The notes: generated by a model from the sequence alone, not told the origin. A stretch of DNA of 17,888 nucleotides from Oscillospiraceae bacterium (GCA_029007475.1 JAQXHW010000110.1:1-17888), one strand, 5' to 3'; positions 1 through 6,864 are shown, counted from the first letter of the stretch. A program made the numbers and translations.

Positions 1-10
1 TGTTTGTCTA

Positions 11-38
11 TTGACCAAAATCTGTGGAATGATATAAT
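11..38 (+). promoter_or_regulatory. Sigma-A-type promoter of the M29 aminopeptidase gene
   Basis: TTGACC at 11-16 and a perfect TATAAT at 33-38 are separated by 16 bp. The start codon at 74 follows about 35 bp later with AGGAG at 61-65 as ribosome binding site. The position directly before the gene and the good match to both hexamers support the call. Confidence 0.75.
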
Positions 39-73
39 AGAAGAAGAAATTTATTCTCAAAGGAGAGAAAATC

Positions 74-1300
74 ATGAAAAAAACAGTTATGCGTGATTTT
101 GCTAAGCTATTGACGCTCAAGGGTGCCAATGTTCAGAAAAATCAGGAGGTTGTAATTTTTGCCGAGCTTGACCAGCCTGAGTTTGTAAAAATCTTGGTTG
201 AGGAATGTTACCGCGCCGGCGCCTCAAAGGTTTCTGTTGAATGGAGCTATCAGCCTATTGAAAAGCTCCATGTAAGACATCAGAAGGAGAAGGTGCTTTC
301 CCGCGTCGAGGAATGGGAGATTGAGAAAATGAAGCGTAGGGTCGAGACCCTCCCTGCATATATCTATCTCCTCTCTGAGGACCCTGACGGCTTAAAGGGA
401 GTTAATCAAAAGAAAATGGCGAAATGCTCAGGTATTCGCCGCGGCGCTTTTAAGCCTTACCGCGACCAAATGGACAATAAGCATCAGTGGTGTATTGCCG
501 CAGTACCCTCAAAAGCCTGGGCAAAGAAGGTGTTCCCCGGCGAACGTGCGTCGGTTGCCGAGGAAAAGCTCTGGAACGCAATTCTCATGACCTCAAGAGC
601 CGAGGGTGACGCTATAAAGAACTGGGAAGAGCACAACGCAGAACTTAGAAAGAGATATACCTACCTTAATTCCTTAGGTATCTCCGAGCTTCACTACAAG
701 TCCTCAAACGGAACGGATTTGAGGGTGGGAATGCTCCCCGAGAGCCGCTTTATGGGCGGCAGCGACAGGCTTATCACAAATGGGGTTGAGTATAACGCAA
801 ATATTCCCTCCGAGGAGTGCTTTACCTCACCCGACAGAAACCGCGCCGACGGCGTTGTTTATGCCTCAATGCCCCTGTCCCTGCAGGGCTCTTTGGTAGA
901 AAACTTCTGGATGCGCCTTGAAAACGGAAAGATTGTTGAAGCTCACGCCGAGAGAAACGAGGAACTGTTAAATGAGGTTTTAGATACCGACGAGGGTGCG
1001 CGTTATCTTGGCGAATGTGCATTAGTGCCCTATGATTCTCCTATCCGCAACAGTGGTATCCTTTTCTACAACACTCTTTTTGACGAGAACGCCGCCTGTC
1101 ACCTTGCTTTCGGCGAGGGATTTTCCTGCTGCTTCGAGGGCTTCGAAAACCTCTCCTTAGAGGAAATTCACGCAAGGGGTATCAACGATAGTATCGTTCA
1201 CGTTGACTTCATGATTGGCACCGAGGATCTTTCCATAACCGCAAAAACCTTTGACGGCAAGGAAATCGAAATTTTCAAAAACGGAAACTGGGCATTTTAG
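74..1300 (+). CDS. M29-family (thermophilic-type) metallo-aminopeptidase
   Basis: This is a 408-residue protein of the usual length for peptidase family M29 (AmpS/AmpT/PepS), cytosolic two-metal aminopeptidases that remove N-terminal residues from peptides. The C-terminal half carries the metal-site motifs expected for the family: Glu in IPSEECFTSP (about 247-248), Glu314 in GECALVP, His343 in NTLFDENAACHLAFGEGF, and His376/Asp378 in VHVDFMIGT. There is no signal peptide or membrane segment. AGGAG at 61-65 and the promoter at 11-38 fix the ATG at 74. It stands alone and ends at a bidirectional terminator shared with the convergent patatin gene. One oddity is Phe350 where the family usually has a Tyr seven residues after the metal-binding His. 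Family assignment is firm; substrate range is unknown. Confidence 0.9.
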   Translation: MKKTVMRDFAKLLTLKGANVQKNQEVVIFAELDQPEFVKILVEECYRAGASKVSVEWSYQPIEKLHVRHQKEKVLSRVEEWEIEKMKRRVETLPAYIYLLSEDPDGLKGVNQKKMAKCSGIRRGAFKPYRDQMDNKHQWCIAAVPSKAWAKKVFPGERASVAEEKLWNAILMTSRAEGDAIKNWEEHNAELRKRYTYLNSLGISELHYKSSNGTDLRVGMLPESRFMGGSDRLITNGVEYNANIPSEECFTSPDRNRADGVVYASMPLSLQGSLVENFWMRLENGKIVEAHAERNEELLNEVLDTDEGARYLGECALVPYDSPIRNSGILFYNTLFDENAACHLAFGEGFSCCFEGFENLSLEEIHARGINDSIVHVDFMIGTEDLSITAKTFDGKEIEIFKNGNWAF

Positions 1301-1339
1301 GCTTCCTGCCGGGTGAAAATAAATCCGAGAAATATAAAA

Positions 1340-1380
1340 CGGCTGTGACTTTTTAAGAGAAGTCACAGCCGTATTTTATT
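1340..1380. terminator. Bidirectional intrinsic terminator
   Basis: An 11-bp perfect stem (1340-1350 with 1361-1371, CGGCTGTGACT and its complement) has a 10-nt loop. It is followed by TATTTTATT on the plus strand and GTTTTATATTT on the minus strand. It lies between two converging genes and ends both transcripts; its right side touches the stop codon of the patatin gene. Confidence 0.85.
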
Positions 1381-2164
1381 CGCTTTCCATGAGTTTTTTA
1401 ATCTCGTCTAAATGAGAAATTCCTGCTTCGTAGCCTCGGTAGTAGATTTCGTCAAAGTCCTTAAAGGTGAACTGAGAAATTCCCGTAAGGTTAGGTACTA
1501 TGAGCACGTCGGGGTTTTCCAAGTTGGTTTTGAATTCTGTATTGTCCTGGTCCATAAGCTCAAAGGCTCTGCCTAAAACCGTGAGTAGTCCCTTGTATTC
1601 CTCGCGGCTGTTATCTCTGCAAAAAACGTCAACTGCAACGATAACGTCCACGTCCATATCCTTGATTGTTTCCACAGGCAGACGTCTCAGAACTCCGCCG
1701 TCAACAAAGGTTTCGCCTGCTATTACAATAGGCTCGAATACTACGGGAATACAGGAGCTTGCGGCAACCGCCATAACCGTATCGTATCGGCCCTCAAAAA
1801 CCTTAAGCTCACCCTTGATAAGGTCAGTTGCAACGCAGCGAAAAGGCAGGTCAAGGTCGCAAATTCGCTTGTAGCCGATAAGGCTTCTTAGCTTCGAGCA
1901 CATTCGCTCTGTGCCTAAAACACCGCTTTTCATGCTGAGCTTAGGGTCAAAGATATCCTTCTTTTCAAGCTGCATAAGCTCCGTAAAAAGATCCTGAGGA
2001 CTCATACCCGAGGCGTAGCAGGCACCGACTACCGCTCCTGCAGAGCAGCCCACAATGCAGTCGGGCTCAAGTCCGTTTTCTACAAGAGCCTGAAGCACGC
2101 CTACATGGGCAATTCCTCTTGCGGCTCCCGAACCTAAAACAAGACCTAATTTTTTCTTTTTCAT
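1376..2164 (-). CDS. Patatin-like phospholipase / lipid acyl hydrolase
   Basis: A 262-residue bacterial patatin of the RssA/YchK type, predicted to cleave acyl chains from lipids with a Ser-Asp dyad. Visible motifs: the oxyanion loop GSGAARG at 11-17, the nucleophile elbow GCSAG with Ser41, and the DGG motif with Asp155. There is no signal peptide, so it is probably cytoplasmic or peripheral on the membrane. The reading frame is open up to 2227, but I place the start at 2164. A -10 box (2199-2204) lies inside the longer frame, so mRNA should begin downstream of the earlier ATGs, and GGGAG stands 8 nt before the ATG at 2164. It is a single gene between terminators. The true substrate is unknown. 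Confidence 0.88.
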   Translation of the reverse strand: MKKKKLGLVLGSGAARGIAHVGVLQALVENGLEPDCIVGCSAGAVVGACYASGMSPQDLFTELMQLEKKDIFDPKLSMKSGVLGTERMCSKLRSLIGYKRICDLDLPFRCVATDLIKGELKVFEGRYDTVMAVAASSCIPVVFEPIVIAGETFVDGGVLRRLPVETIKDMDVDVIVAVDVFCRDNSREEYKGLLTVLGRAFELMDQDNTEFKTNLENPDVLIVPNLTGISQFTFKDFDEIYYRGYEAGISHLDEIKKLMESE

Positions 2165-2198
2165 AAGGTCATCTCCCAAAGAGGCGAATTCTATATTC

Positions 2199-2227
2199 AT
2201 TATATCACCGAAAATATTTAATGGCAA
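2199..2227 (-). promoter_or_regulatory. Sigma-A promoter of the patatin-like gene
   Basis: On the minus strand TTGCCA (2227-2222) and a perfect TATAAT (2204-2199) are separated by 17 bp. The -10 box overlaps an in-frame ATG at 2200-2198, which makes that ATG and the one at 2227 unlikely starts. Confidence 0.75.
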
Positions 2228-2231
2228 CAGA

Positions 2232-2262
2232 AAAACGGCTCAATTGCGTTTTGAGCCGTTTT
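2232..2262. terminator. Hairpin terminator between trxB and the patatin promoter
   Basis: A 12-bp perfect stem (AAAACGGCTCAA at 2232-2243 with 2251-2262) has a 7-nt loop and U-rich flanks in both directions. Read on the minus strand it is followed by TTTTTCTG. It is a second barrier against read-through from trxB, just upstream of the patatin -35 box. Confidence 0.7.
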
Positions 2263-2328
2263 CAAATTATCCTTTGTTTTTTGTTTCTGTAAAACAGATT
2301 TTTATTCAAATTGTTACAAAGCGACTTG

Positions 2329-2372
2329 AGCCCTAAAAGAGGGCTGAAAAGAGCAAGCGAAAAGCCCTTTTT
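2329..2372 (-). terminator. Terminator of the trxB-like gene, with an alternative hairpin
   Basis: On the minus strand GGGCT (2367-2363) pairs with AGCCC (2345-2341), followed by TCTTTT. A further GGGCT copy (2333-2329) can pair with the same AGCCC, giving two mutually exclusive hairpins. It lies about 40-80 bp beyond the trxB stop codon. The loop of the first hairpin is long (17 nt), so strength is uncertain. Confidence 0.55.
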
Positions 2373-2409
2373 ATTTTGCTTTGTAGCTAATTATCCCATG
2401 GCGACCTCT

Positions 2410-3315
2410 TTATTTGCTGTCGATATATGCACAGGCGCCGAGAGCGGCAACTGCGCCGTCGGCTACTGCGGTGGTAATCTGGCGCACTTGCTTTTTGCGG
2501 CAGTCTCCTGCTGTGAAGATACCCTCGGTTTTGGTGGTACAGGTTTCGTCCGAGTCGATATAGCCGTATTTGTCAAGGTCTGCAAAGGCTTCAAAAGCCT
2601 TGTTGTCGGGGGCAAGACCGATAGCAACAAATACTCCGTCAACGGAAAGCTCAGAGAGACTTCCGTCCTCGGCCTTGAGTATAACAGCCTCAAGGTCGCT
2701 GTCCCCCTTAAAGCTGTCCACAACCGTGGAATAGATTACCTCTACGTTATCCCTGTTAAGAAGCGCTTCGGCTACCTTCTTTTCTCCTGTAAGGTGAGGG
2801 AGATTTTGAACGATTGTTATTTTTTTACAGGTTTCAGCAAGGAGTGACGCTTCAACTAAAGCGGAGTTTCCGCCGCCGATTACGGCAACCTCTTTGCCTT
2901 CGTAGAAAGCACCGTCGCAAACTGCGCAGAATGAAATACCCGAGCCTATGAACTTTTCCTCGCCTTCTACGCCTAAGGTGCGGTGCTTAGCGCCGGTTGC
3001 GATGATAACCGCCTTACAGCCGTACTCTGAAAAGTCCGTTTTAATGAGAAAGCCTTCGCCTGTTTTCTCAATCTCAAGAGCTTCCTCAAGCTCAATATCA
3101 GCGCCTTGAGCGATAGCTTGTTCCATCATTTTATCGGCAAGCTCCGTACCGCTGATGCTCTGTGCCGAGGGGAAATTTTCAATCTTGTGTGAGTAGGTAA
3201 TCTGACCGCCGAAGCCGGCCTTTTCGAGAACCAAGACAGATTTTCCTGCGCGGCGGGCATAAACTGCGGCTGTAAGTCCCGCAGGACCAGCGCCGATAAT
3301 GACTATATCGTACAT
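2410..3315 (-). CDS. trxB: Thioredoxin reductase-like FAD flavoprotein
   Basis: A 301-residue protein of normal length for low-molecular-weight thioredoxin reductase, a cytosolic flavoenzyme that reduces thioredoxin-fold partners. It shows the FAD-binding GAGPAG at 8-13, the redox pair CAVC (Cys130, Cys133) before DGAFY, the second dinucleotide fold GGGNSA at 147-152, and the C-terminal FAD motif GIFTAGDCR. Oddity: the HRRxxxR motif that normally binds the NADPH phosphate is missing; the segment after the second fold reads VQNLPHLTGEKK. Ferredoxin or NADH may therefore be the donor, as in ferredoxin-dependent clostridial relatives (inference). GGGAGG lies just before the ATG. It follows nrdD, whose C-terminus carries a redoxin domain, its likely substrate. 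Confidence 0.88.
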   Translation of the reverse strand: MYDIVIIGAGPAGLTAAVYARRAGKSVLVLEKAGFGGQITYSHKIENFPSAQSISGTELADKMMEQAIAQGADIELEEALEIEKTGEGFLIKTDFSEYGCKAVIIATGAKHRTLGVEGEEKFIGSGISFCAVCDGAFYEGKEVAVIGGGNSALVEASLLAETCKKITIVQNLPHLTGEKKVAEALLNRDNVEVIYSTVVDSFKGDSDLEAVILKAEDGSLSELSVDGVFVAIGLAPDNKAFEAFADLDKYGYIDSDETCTTKTEGIFTAGDCRKKQVRQITTAVADGAVAALGACAYIDSK

Positions 3316-3355
3316 AGTATCCTCCCTATAAGTTTAGCTTATGCTTATGCACAAA

Positions 3356-3385
3356 ACCGCCGCATAGCTTTTTCAGTGCGGCGGT
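3356..3385 (-). terminator. Hairpin between nrdD and trxB
   Basis: A 9-bp perfect GC-rich stem (ACCGCCGCA at 3356-3364 with 3377-3385) follows the nrdD stop codon. On the minus strand it ends in GGTTTTGTG, a short U tract, so it may be a leaky terminator that lets some transcript continue into trxB. No good promoter was seen between it and trxB. Confidence 0.6.
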
Positions 3386-3410
3386 AATATTGTGTGTGAA
3401 AATTTTGAGT

Positions 3411-5798
3411 TTAACCGATTTTTTGAGCGTTTCCTGAAATGTAGTTTTTAATTGCAACTACATTTACATACAGCTCTGCCTTGCCGTCCTTAACATCTAC
3501 CAAGGTGGGAGCCTGCTTAAGTCCTAAGGCTTTAGCGAGGTCCTCGTTGTCCTCAACGTAGATTTTCTCAAAGGGAATTGACGCCTTGTCAAGAAGCATT
3601 GCCATAGCCTTACAGTTGGGGCAGGTTTTTGTTGCGAAAAGGTAAACGCCGTCTTTAAGGAGAGAGGAGGTTTCGGCCGCAGCTTCACAGGTACAGGTTT
3701 CCTCTACACCGTTTCTCTTGAGAGTACTGCGCTCGATAACGTATTCCTTTCTGTCCTTGAATTCCTGAGCCTTACCGTCGTTAAAGTTCTGTACGGGACG
3801 GTAGTAGCCTGTAATACGGCTGTAAACCTCGGCACTTTCGCCGCACTCGGGGCAGGTATAGTGCTCACCTACAATATAGCCGTGATTCTTACAAACTGAG
3901 TAGGTGGGAGAAAGGGTGAAGTAGGGGAGCTTGTAGTTCTCTGCGATAGAGCGAACTAACTTTGCGGCGCTTTGCCACGTGGGGAGTTTCTCGCCCAAGA
4001 ATGCGTGGAATACTGTACCGGAGGTATAGAGAGTCTGGAGCTTGTCCTGAATATCAAGAGCAGAGAAAACGTCCTCGGTGTAGCCAACGGGTAAGTGTGA
4101 GCTGTTGGTGTAGTAGGGAACACCGGACTCCATGTTTGCGGTGATGATGTCGGGATAGTACTTGATGTCGTGTTTTGCAAGACGGTAAGCGGTACTCTCG
4201 GCGGGAGTAGCTTCCAGGTTGTAGAGGTCGCCGTACATCTCCTGATAGTCTGAGAGGCGTTCTCTCATGTGGTTAAGGGTTCTCTCGGTGAAGTCCTGAC
4301 ATTCCTGATGGGTCATGTCCTTGCCGACCCATTTTGCGTTAAGACCTGCTTCGTTCATACCCACAAGACCGATAGTGGAGAAGTGGTTGTCGAAGGTGCC
4401 GAGATAGTGCTTTGTGTAGGGATAGAGTCCCTCGTCCATGAGCTTTGTTATGATAGTTCTCTTGATTTTGAGGGAACGTGCGGCAATGTCCATCATGTGG
4501 TCGAGCTGCTTAAGAAAGTCCTCCTCGTCCTTTGCAAGATAAGCAAGGCGGGGCATATTAATTGTAACAACGCCGATAGAGCCTGTGCTTTCACCTGAGC
4601 CGAAGAAACCGCCGTAATTCTTGCGAAGCTCGCGAAGGTCAAGACGCAGACGGCAGCACATTGAACGAACATCGTTGGGCTCCATGTCTGAGTTGATGTA
4701 GTTTGAGAAGTAAGGGGTACCGTACTTGGAAGCCATCTCAAAGAGGAGACGGTTGTTCTCGGTATCGGACCAGTCAAAGTCGCGGGTAATTGAGTAGGTG
4801 GGAATGGGATACTGGAAGCCTCTGCCGTTTGCGTCGCCCTCAATCATAATTTCGATGAAGGCCTTGTTAATCATATCCATTTCCTTTTGGCAATCCTTAT
4901 ACTTGAAGTCCTGAGGTTTGCCGCCTACGATAGCCTGCTGCTCTGCCAAATCGGGGGGAACTACCCAGTCAAGGGTAATGTTGGAGAAAGGAGCCTGTGT
5001 GCCCCAGCGTGAGGGAGTATTTACGCCGAAGATAAAGCTTTCGAGAGCCTTCTTGGTCTGGTCGTAGGTGAGGTTATCTGCCCTAACGAAGGGAGCAAGA
5101 TAGGTATCAAAGGAGGAGAAAGCCTGTGCGCCTGCCCACTCGTTCTGCATGATACCGAGGAAGTTTACCATCTGGTTGCAGAGAGTTGCAAGGTGGCTTG
5201 CGGGAGAAGATGTAACCTTGCCTGTAATACCGCCGAGGCCCTGCTCGATGAGCTGTCTGAGAGACCAACCTGCACAGTAGCCTGTGAGCATGGAAAGGTC
5301 GTGGATGTGGATATCTGCCTGGCGGTGAGCATTGGAGATTTCGTCGTCGTAAATCTCTGAAAGCCAGTAGTTAGCGGTAATTGCGCCGGAGTTTGAAAGG
5401 ATAAGACCGCCTACGGAGTAGGTAACGGTGGAGTTTTCCTTAACTCGCCAGTCGTTGACCTTAACGTAGTTATTAACGATTTCCTTGTAGTCAAGGATGG
5501 TGGACTTAACCCGACGCAGCTTTTCTCTCTGACGTCTGTAAAGGATGTAGGCTTTGGCAACATCTGAGTAGCCTGTCTGAATGAGCACGTCCTCAACGCT
5601 GTCCTGAATGTCCTCAACGGCGATTTTGTTGTTGGTAATCTTCGGGGAGAAATCTGCGGTAACCTTCAGAGCGAGAAGGTCAATAACAGCAGGGTGAGTT
5701 TCCTTATTTGTTGCCTCGAAGGCGAGCTTAATGGCATCAGTGATTTTGCTGAGATCAAAATCTACGATTTTGTTATCTCTTTTGATAACTTGATACAT
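3411..5798 (-). CDS. nrdD: Anaerobic (class III) ribonucleoside-triphosphate reductase fused to a C-terminal glutaredoxin/NrdH-like domain
   Basis: This 795-residue protein makes dNTPs from NTPs without oxygen, using a glycyl radical installed by NrdG. Domains in order: ATP cone for allosteric control (about 1-95); catalytic barrel with SMCCRL (Cys381/Cys382) and GSIGVVTINMPRLA; a zinc site with CKNH (Cys636, His639) and CPEC (Cys649, Cys652); and the glycyl radical loop RITGYYRPVQNFNDGK with Gly664. About 90 extra residues follow and form a thioredoxin fold (about 712-795) with CPNC at 726-729 and QAPTLV as the cis-Pro loop. This is probably a built-in reductant, and the next gene encodes a TrxB-like reductase. 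The frame is open to 5831, but GAGGTG before the ATG at 5798 sets the start. The promoter carries two NrdR-type boxes. Confidence 0.93.
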   Translation of the reverse strand: MYQVIKRDNKIVDFDLSKITDAIKLAFEATNKETHPAVIDLLALKVTADFSPKITNNKIAVEDIQDSVEDVLIQTGYSDVAKAYILYRRQREKLRRVKSTILDYKEIVNNYVKVNDWRVKENSTVTYSVGGLILSNSGAITANYWLSEIYDDEISNAHRQADIHIHDLSMLTGYCAGWSLRQLIEQGLGGITGKVTSSPASHLATLCNQMVNFLGIMQNEWAGAQAFSSFDTYLAPFVRADNLTYDQTKKALESFIFGVNTPSRWGTQAPFSNITLDWVVPPDLAEQQAIVGGKPQDFKYKDCQKEMDMINKAFIEIMIEGDANGRGFQYPIPTYSITRDFDWSDTENNRLLFEMASKYGTPYFSNYINSDMEPNDVRSMCCRLRLDLRELRKNYGGFFGSGESTGSIGVVTINMPRLAYLAKDEEDFLKQLDHMMDIAARSLKIKRTIITKLMDEGLYPYTKHYLGTFDNHFSTIGLVGMNEAGLNAKWVGKDMTHQECQDFTERTLNHMRERLSDYQEMYGDLYNLEATPAESTAYRLAKHDIKYYPDIITANMESGVPYYTNSSHLPVGYTEDVFSALDIQDKLQTLYTSGTVFHAFLGEKLPTWQSAAKLVRSIAENYKLPYFTLSPTYSVCKNHGYIVGEHYTCPECGESAEVYSRITGYYRPVQNFNDGKAQEFKDRKEYVIERSTLKRNGVEETCTCEAAAETSSLLKDGVYLFATKTCPNCKAMAMLLDKASIPFEKIYVEDNEDLAKALGLKQAPTLVDVKDGKAELYVNVVAIKNYISGNAQKIG

Positions 5799-5850
5799 TT
5801 TCTTACACCTCTTCATAAAAATTTTAGTCACGAATTAAAACTACTCTCAA

Positions 5851-5879
5851 ATACTACACAAAAAATTGTGGTTTGTCAA
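5851..5879 (-). promoter_or_regulatory. Sigma-A promoter of nrdD
   Basis: On the minus strand a perfect TTGACA (5879-5874) and TAGTAT (5856-5851) are separated by 17 bp. The spacer is almost filled by an NrdR-type box, so a bound repressor would exclude RNA polymerase. Confidence 0.85.
5856..5871. promoter_or_regulatory. NrdR box 1 (nrdD promoter, core)
   Basis: ACACAAAAAATTGTGG matches the NrdR consensus (acaCwAtATaTwGtgt, from memory) at 13 of 16 positions by my count. It lies between the -35 and -10 elements of nrdD. NrdR is a zinc-finger/ATP-cone repressor of ribonucleotide reductase genes. Confidence 0.75.
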
Positions 5880-5887
5880 GAACAAAA

Positions 5888-5903
5888 CCACAATATATTG
5901 TGA
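5888..5903. promoter_or_regulatory. NrdR box 2 (upstream of nrdD -35)
   Basis: CCACAATATATTGTGA contains a 14-bp perfect palindrome (CACAATATATTGTG) and matches the NrdR consensus at 14 of 16 positions. It begins 32 bp from box 1, about three helical turns, the usual spacing for paired NrdR sites. Confidence 0.82.
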
Positions 5904-5951
5904 CAATATTGTTATTGTTAATTGCCTTTAGGAATTAAAGGAGAATAAAAA

Positions 5952-5981
5952 ACACGCAAAAAGCCCATGGGAATGGGCTTT
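5952..5981 (-). terminator. Intrinsic terminator of nrdG
   Basis: An 8-bp stem (AAAGCCCA at 5960-5967 with 5974-5981) has a 6-nt loop. On the minus strand it is followed by TTGCGTGTTTTTT. It separates nrdG from nrdD, so the two are not one simple operon. Confidence 0.75.
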
Positions 5982-6000
5982 ACAAGCAATTTTTGAAAAA

Positions 6001-6016
6001 ATTGGATATTTTGTGT
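6001..6016. promoter_or_regulatory. Half-degenerate NrdR-type box at the nrdG 3' flank
   Basis: ATTGGATATTTTGTGT keeps the right half of the NrdR consensus (ATATTTTGTGT) but has lost the left half. It begins 31 bp before the better box at 6032, which is why I list it as a probable partner site. Confidence 0.4.
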
Positions 6017-6027
6017 GATTGCAAAAA

Positions 6028-6056
6028 TTTACCACTATATTTTGTGGTTTTATACT
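6028..6056 (+). promoter_or_regulatory. Possible promoter antisense to nrdG
   Basis: TTTACC (6028-6033) and TATACT (6051-6056) are 17 bp apart with the NrdR-type box at 6032-6047 filling the spacer, as in the nrdD promoter. A transcript would begin near 6063 and run antisense through nrdG. The -35 match is only moderate and no plus-strand gene starts before 6885. Confidence 0.3.
6032..6047. promoter_or_regulatory. NrdR-type box just beyond the nrdG stop codon
   Basis: CCACTATATTTTGTGG matches the NrdR consensus at 13 of 16 positions and has palindromic ends (CCAC/GTGG). It lies 3 bp beyond the nrdG stop codon, an unexpected place for an operator. It may be a distant operator of nrdD or may control a plus-strand promoter around it. 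Confidence 0.65.
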
Positions 6057-6739
6057 CCCCTGAGCTGTGTGCAGGGCAATTTTCTCTTAACCTCACGATA
6101 CAGAGCCTTTAGCTCCTCGTCGGTGTAGCCTGTTATAGTTTCGTCAATTAGCTGTCCTGAGTTTACAAACTGCTGAAGATAGTAGCTGTCACAGCCGGAA
6201 ATCCAGTCGGCAATCTCAAGTAAGCTCTTTAAGTTGTGGAAGTTCTTTGTTACCGTTGTGCGAAATTCATAAGGAACTCTGCCTTCCTTGAGAAGCTCAA
6301 GGCTCTCGTTTACGGAGCTTAGGTCAAGGGCTGTTTTGCCTATGGTTTCAGCGTAGAGCTCAGGCGAATTTTTTACGTCCATGGCAACATAGTCAACCAG
6401 ACCTTCTTCTATAATTCCCTCGAGCTTATGAGGAAAGCTCCCGTTGGTGTCAAGCTTTACGAGGAAGTCCATGTCCTTGATTTCTCTCATAAAATCCTCG
6501 ATATCTTTTTGTAGGAGCGGCTCACCGCCGGTAATGCAGACTCCCTCCAAGATACCCTGCCTTGTACTGAGAAAACGAAGCACCTCCTCTGCTTTGATAA
6601 AATGCTCGTCAATATCCGTAACAAGACTGCTGTTGTGACAAAACGGACAGAGAAAGTTACACCCCGGAGTAAAAAGGGTGCAGGCCATCTTGCCGGGAAA
6701 ATCCAAGAGAGTTAATTTTTGCATACCGGAAAGCTTCAT
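6050..6739 (-). CDS. nrdG: Anaerobic ribonucleotide reductase activating protein (radical SAM)
   Basis: A 229-residue radical SAM enzyme that uses a [4Fe-4S] cluster and S-adenosylmethionine to form the glycyl radical on NrdD. The cluster motif C-x3-C-x2-C is CNFLCPFC (Cys27, Cys31, Cys34), and ITGGEPLL is the SAM-contacting GGEP motif. MKLSGMQKLTLLDFPG is the typical N-terminus of the long NrdG type, so I start at the ATG at 6739, preceded by AGAGG. The frame stays open to 6847, but the extra residues are hydrophobic and unlike the family. nrdG lies upstream of nrdD on the same strand with a terminator between. A TATAAT lies upstream at 6767-6762, with a poor -35. No NrdR box was seen at its own 5' end. 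Confidence 0.92.
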   Translation of the reverse strand: MKLSGMQKLTLLDFPGKMACTLFTPGCNFLCPFCHNSSLVTDIDEHFIKAEEVLRFLSTRQGILEGVCITGGEPLLQKDIEDFMREIKDMDFLVKLDTNGSFPHKLEGIIEEGLVDYVAMDVKNSPELYAETIGKTALDLSSVNESLELLKEGRVPYEFRTTVTKNFHNLKSLLEIADWISGCDSYYLQQFVNSGQLIDETITGYTDEELKALYREVKRKLPCTQLRGV

Positions 6740-6761
6740 AGAATACCGCCTCTTTGAAAAC

Positions 6762-6767
6762 ATTATA
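6762..6767 (-). promoter_or_regulatory. Probable -10 box of nrdG
   Basis: A perfect TATAAT on the minus strand lies 23 bp before the nrdG start codon. The -35 region 17 bp upstream is AT-only and matches poorly, so strength cannot be judged. Confidence 0.5.
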
Positions 6768-6835
6768 CATATAATTATGTATATATTTTTTTGAAAAGTA
6801 AATACAAAAAGAGAATTATAAAAAATTTCCTCTCC

Positions 6836-6864
6836 TTGACAAAGCATTTTGCGCGTGATAGTCT
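6836..6864 (+). promoter_or_regulatory. Promoter of the phosphopantetheinyl transferase gene
   Basis: A perfect TTGACA (6836-6841) is followed after 17 bp by TAGTCT (6859-6864), with TG one base before it (extended -10). The predicted mRNA begins near 6871, downstream of the possible TTG start at 6849, and so supports the GTG start at 6885. Confidence 0.55.

Noticed and set aside
2311..2847. Plus-strand 178-codon frame opposite trxB
   Set aside because: It is the antisense shadow of the trxB-like gene, has no family features, and starts in the terminator region.
6762..6785. Possible NrdR box at the nrdG promoter
   Set aside because: The AT-rich inverted repeat ATACAT-N6-ATGTAT lacks the CAC/GTG ends of NrdR boxes and is more likely promoter AT-richness.
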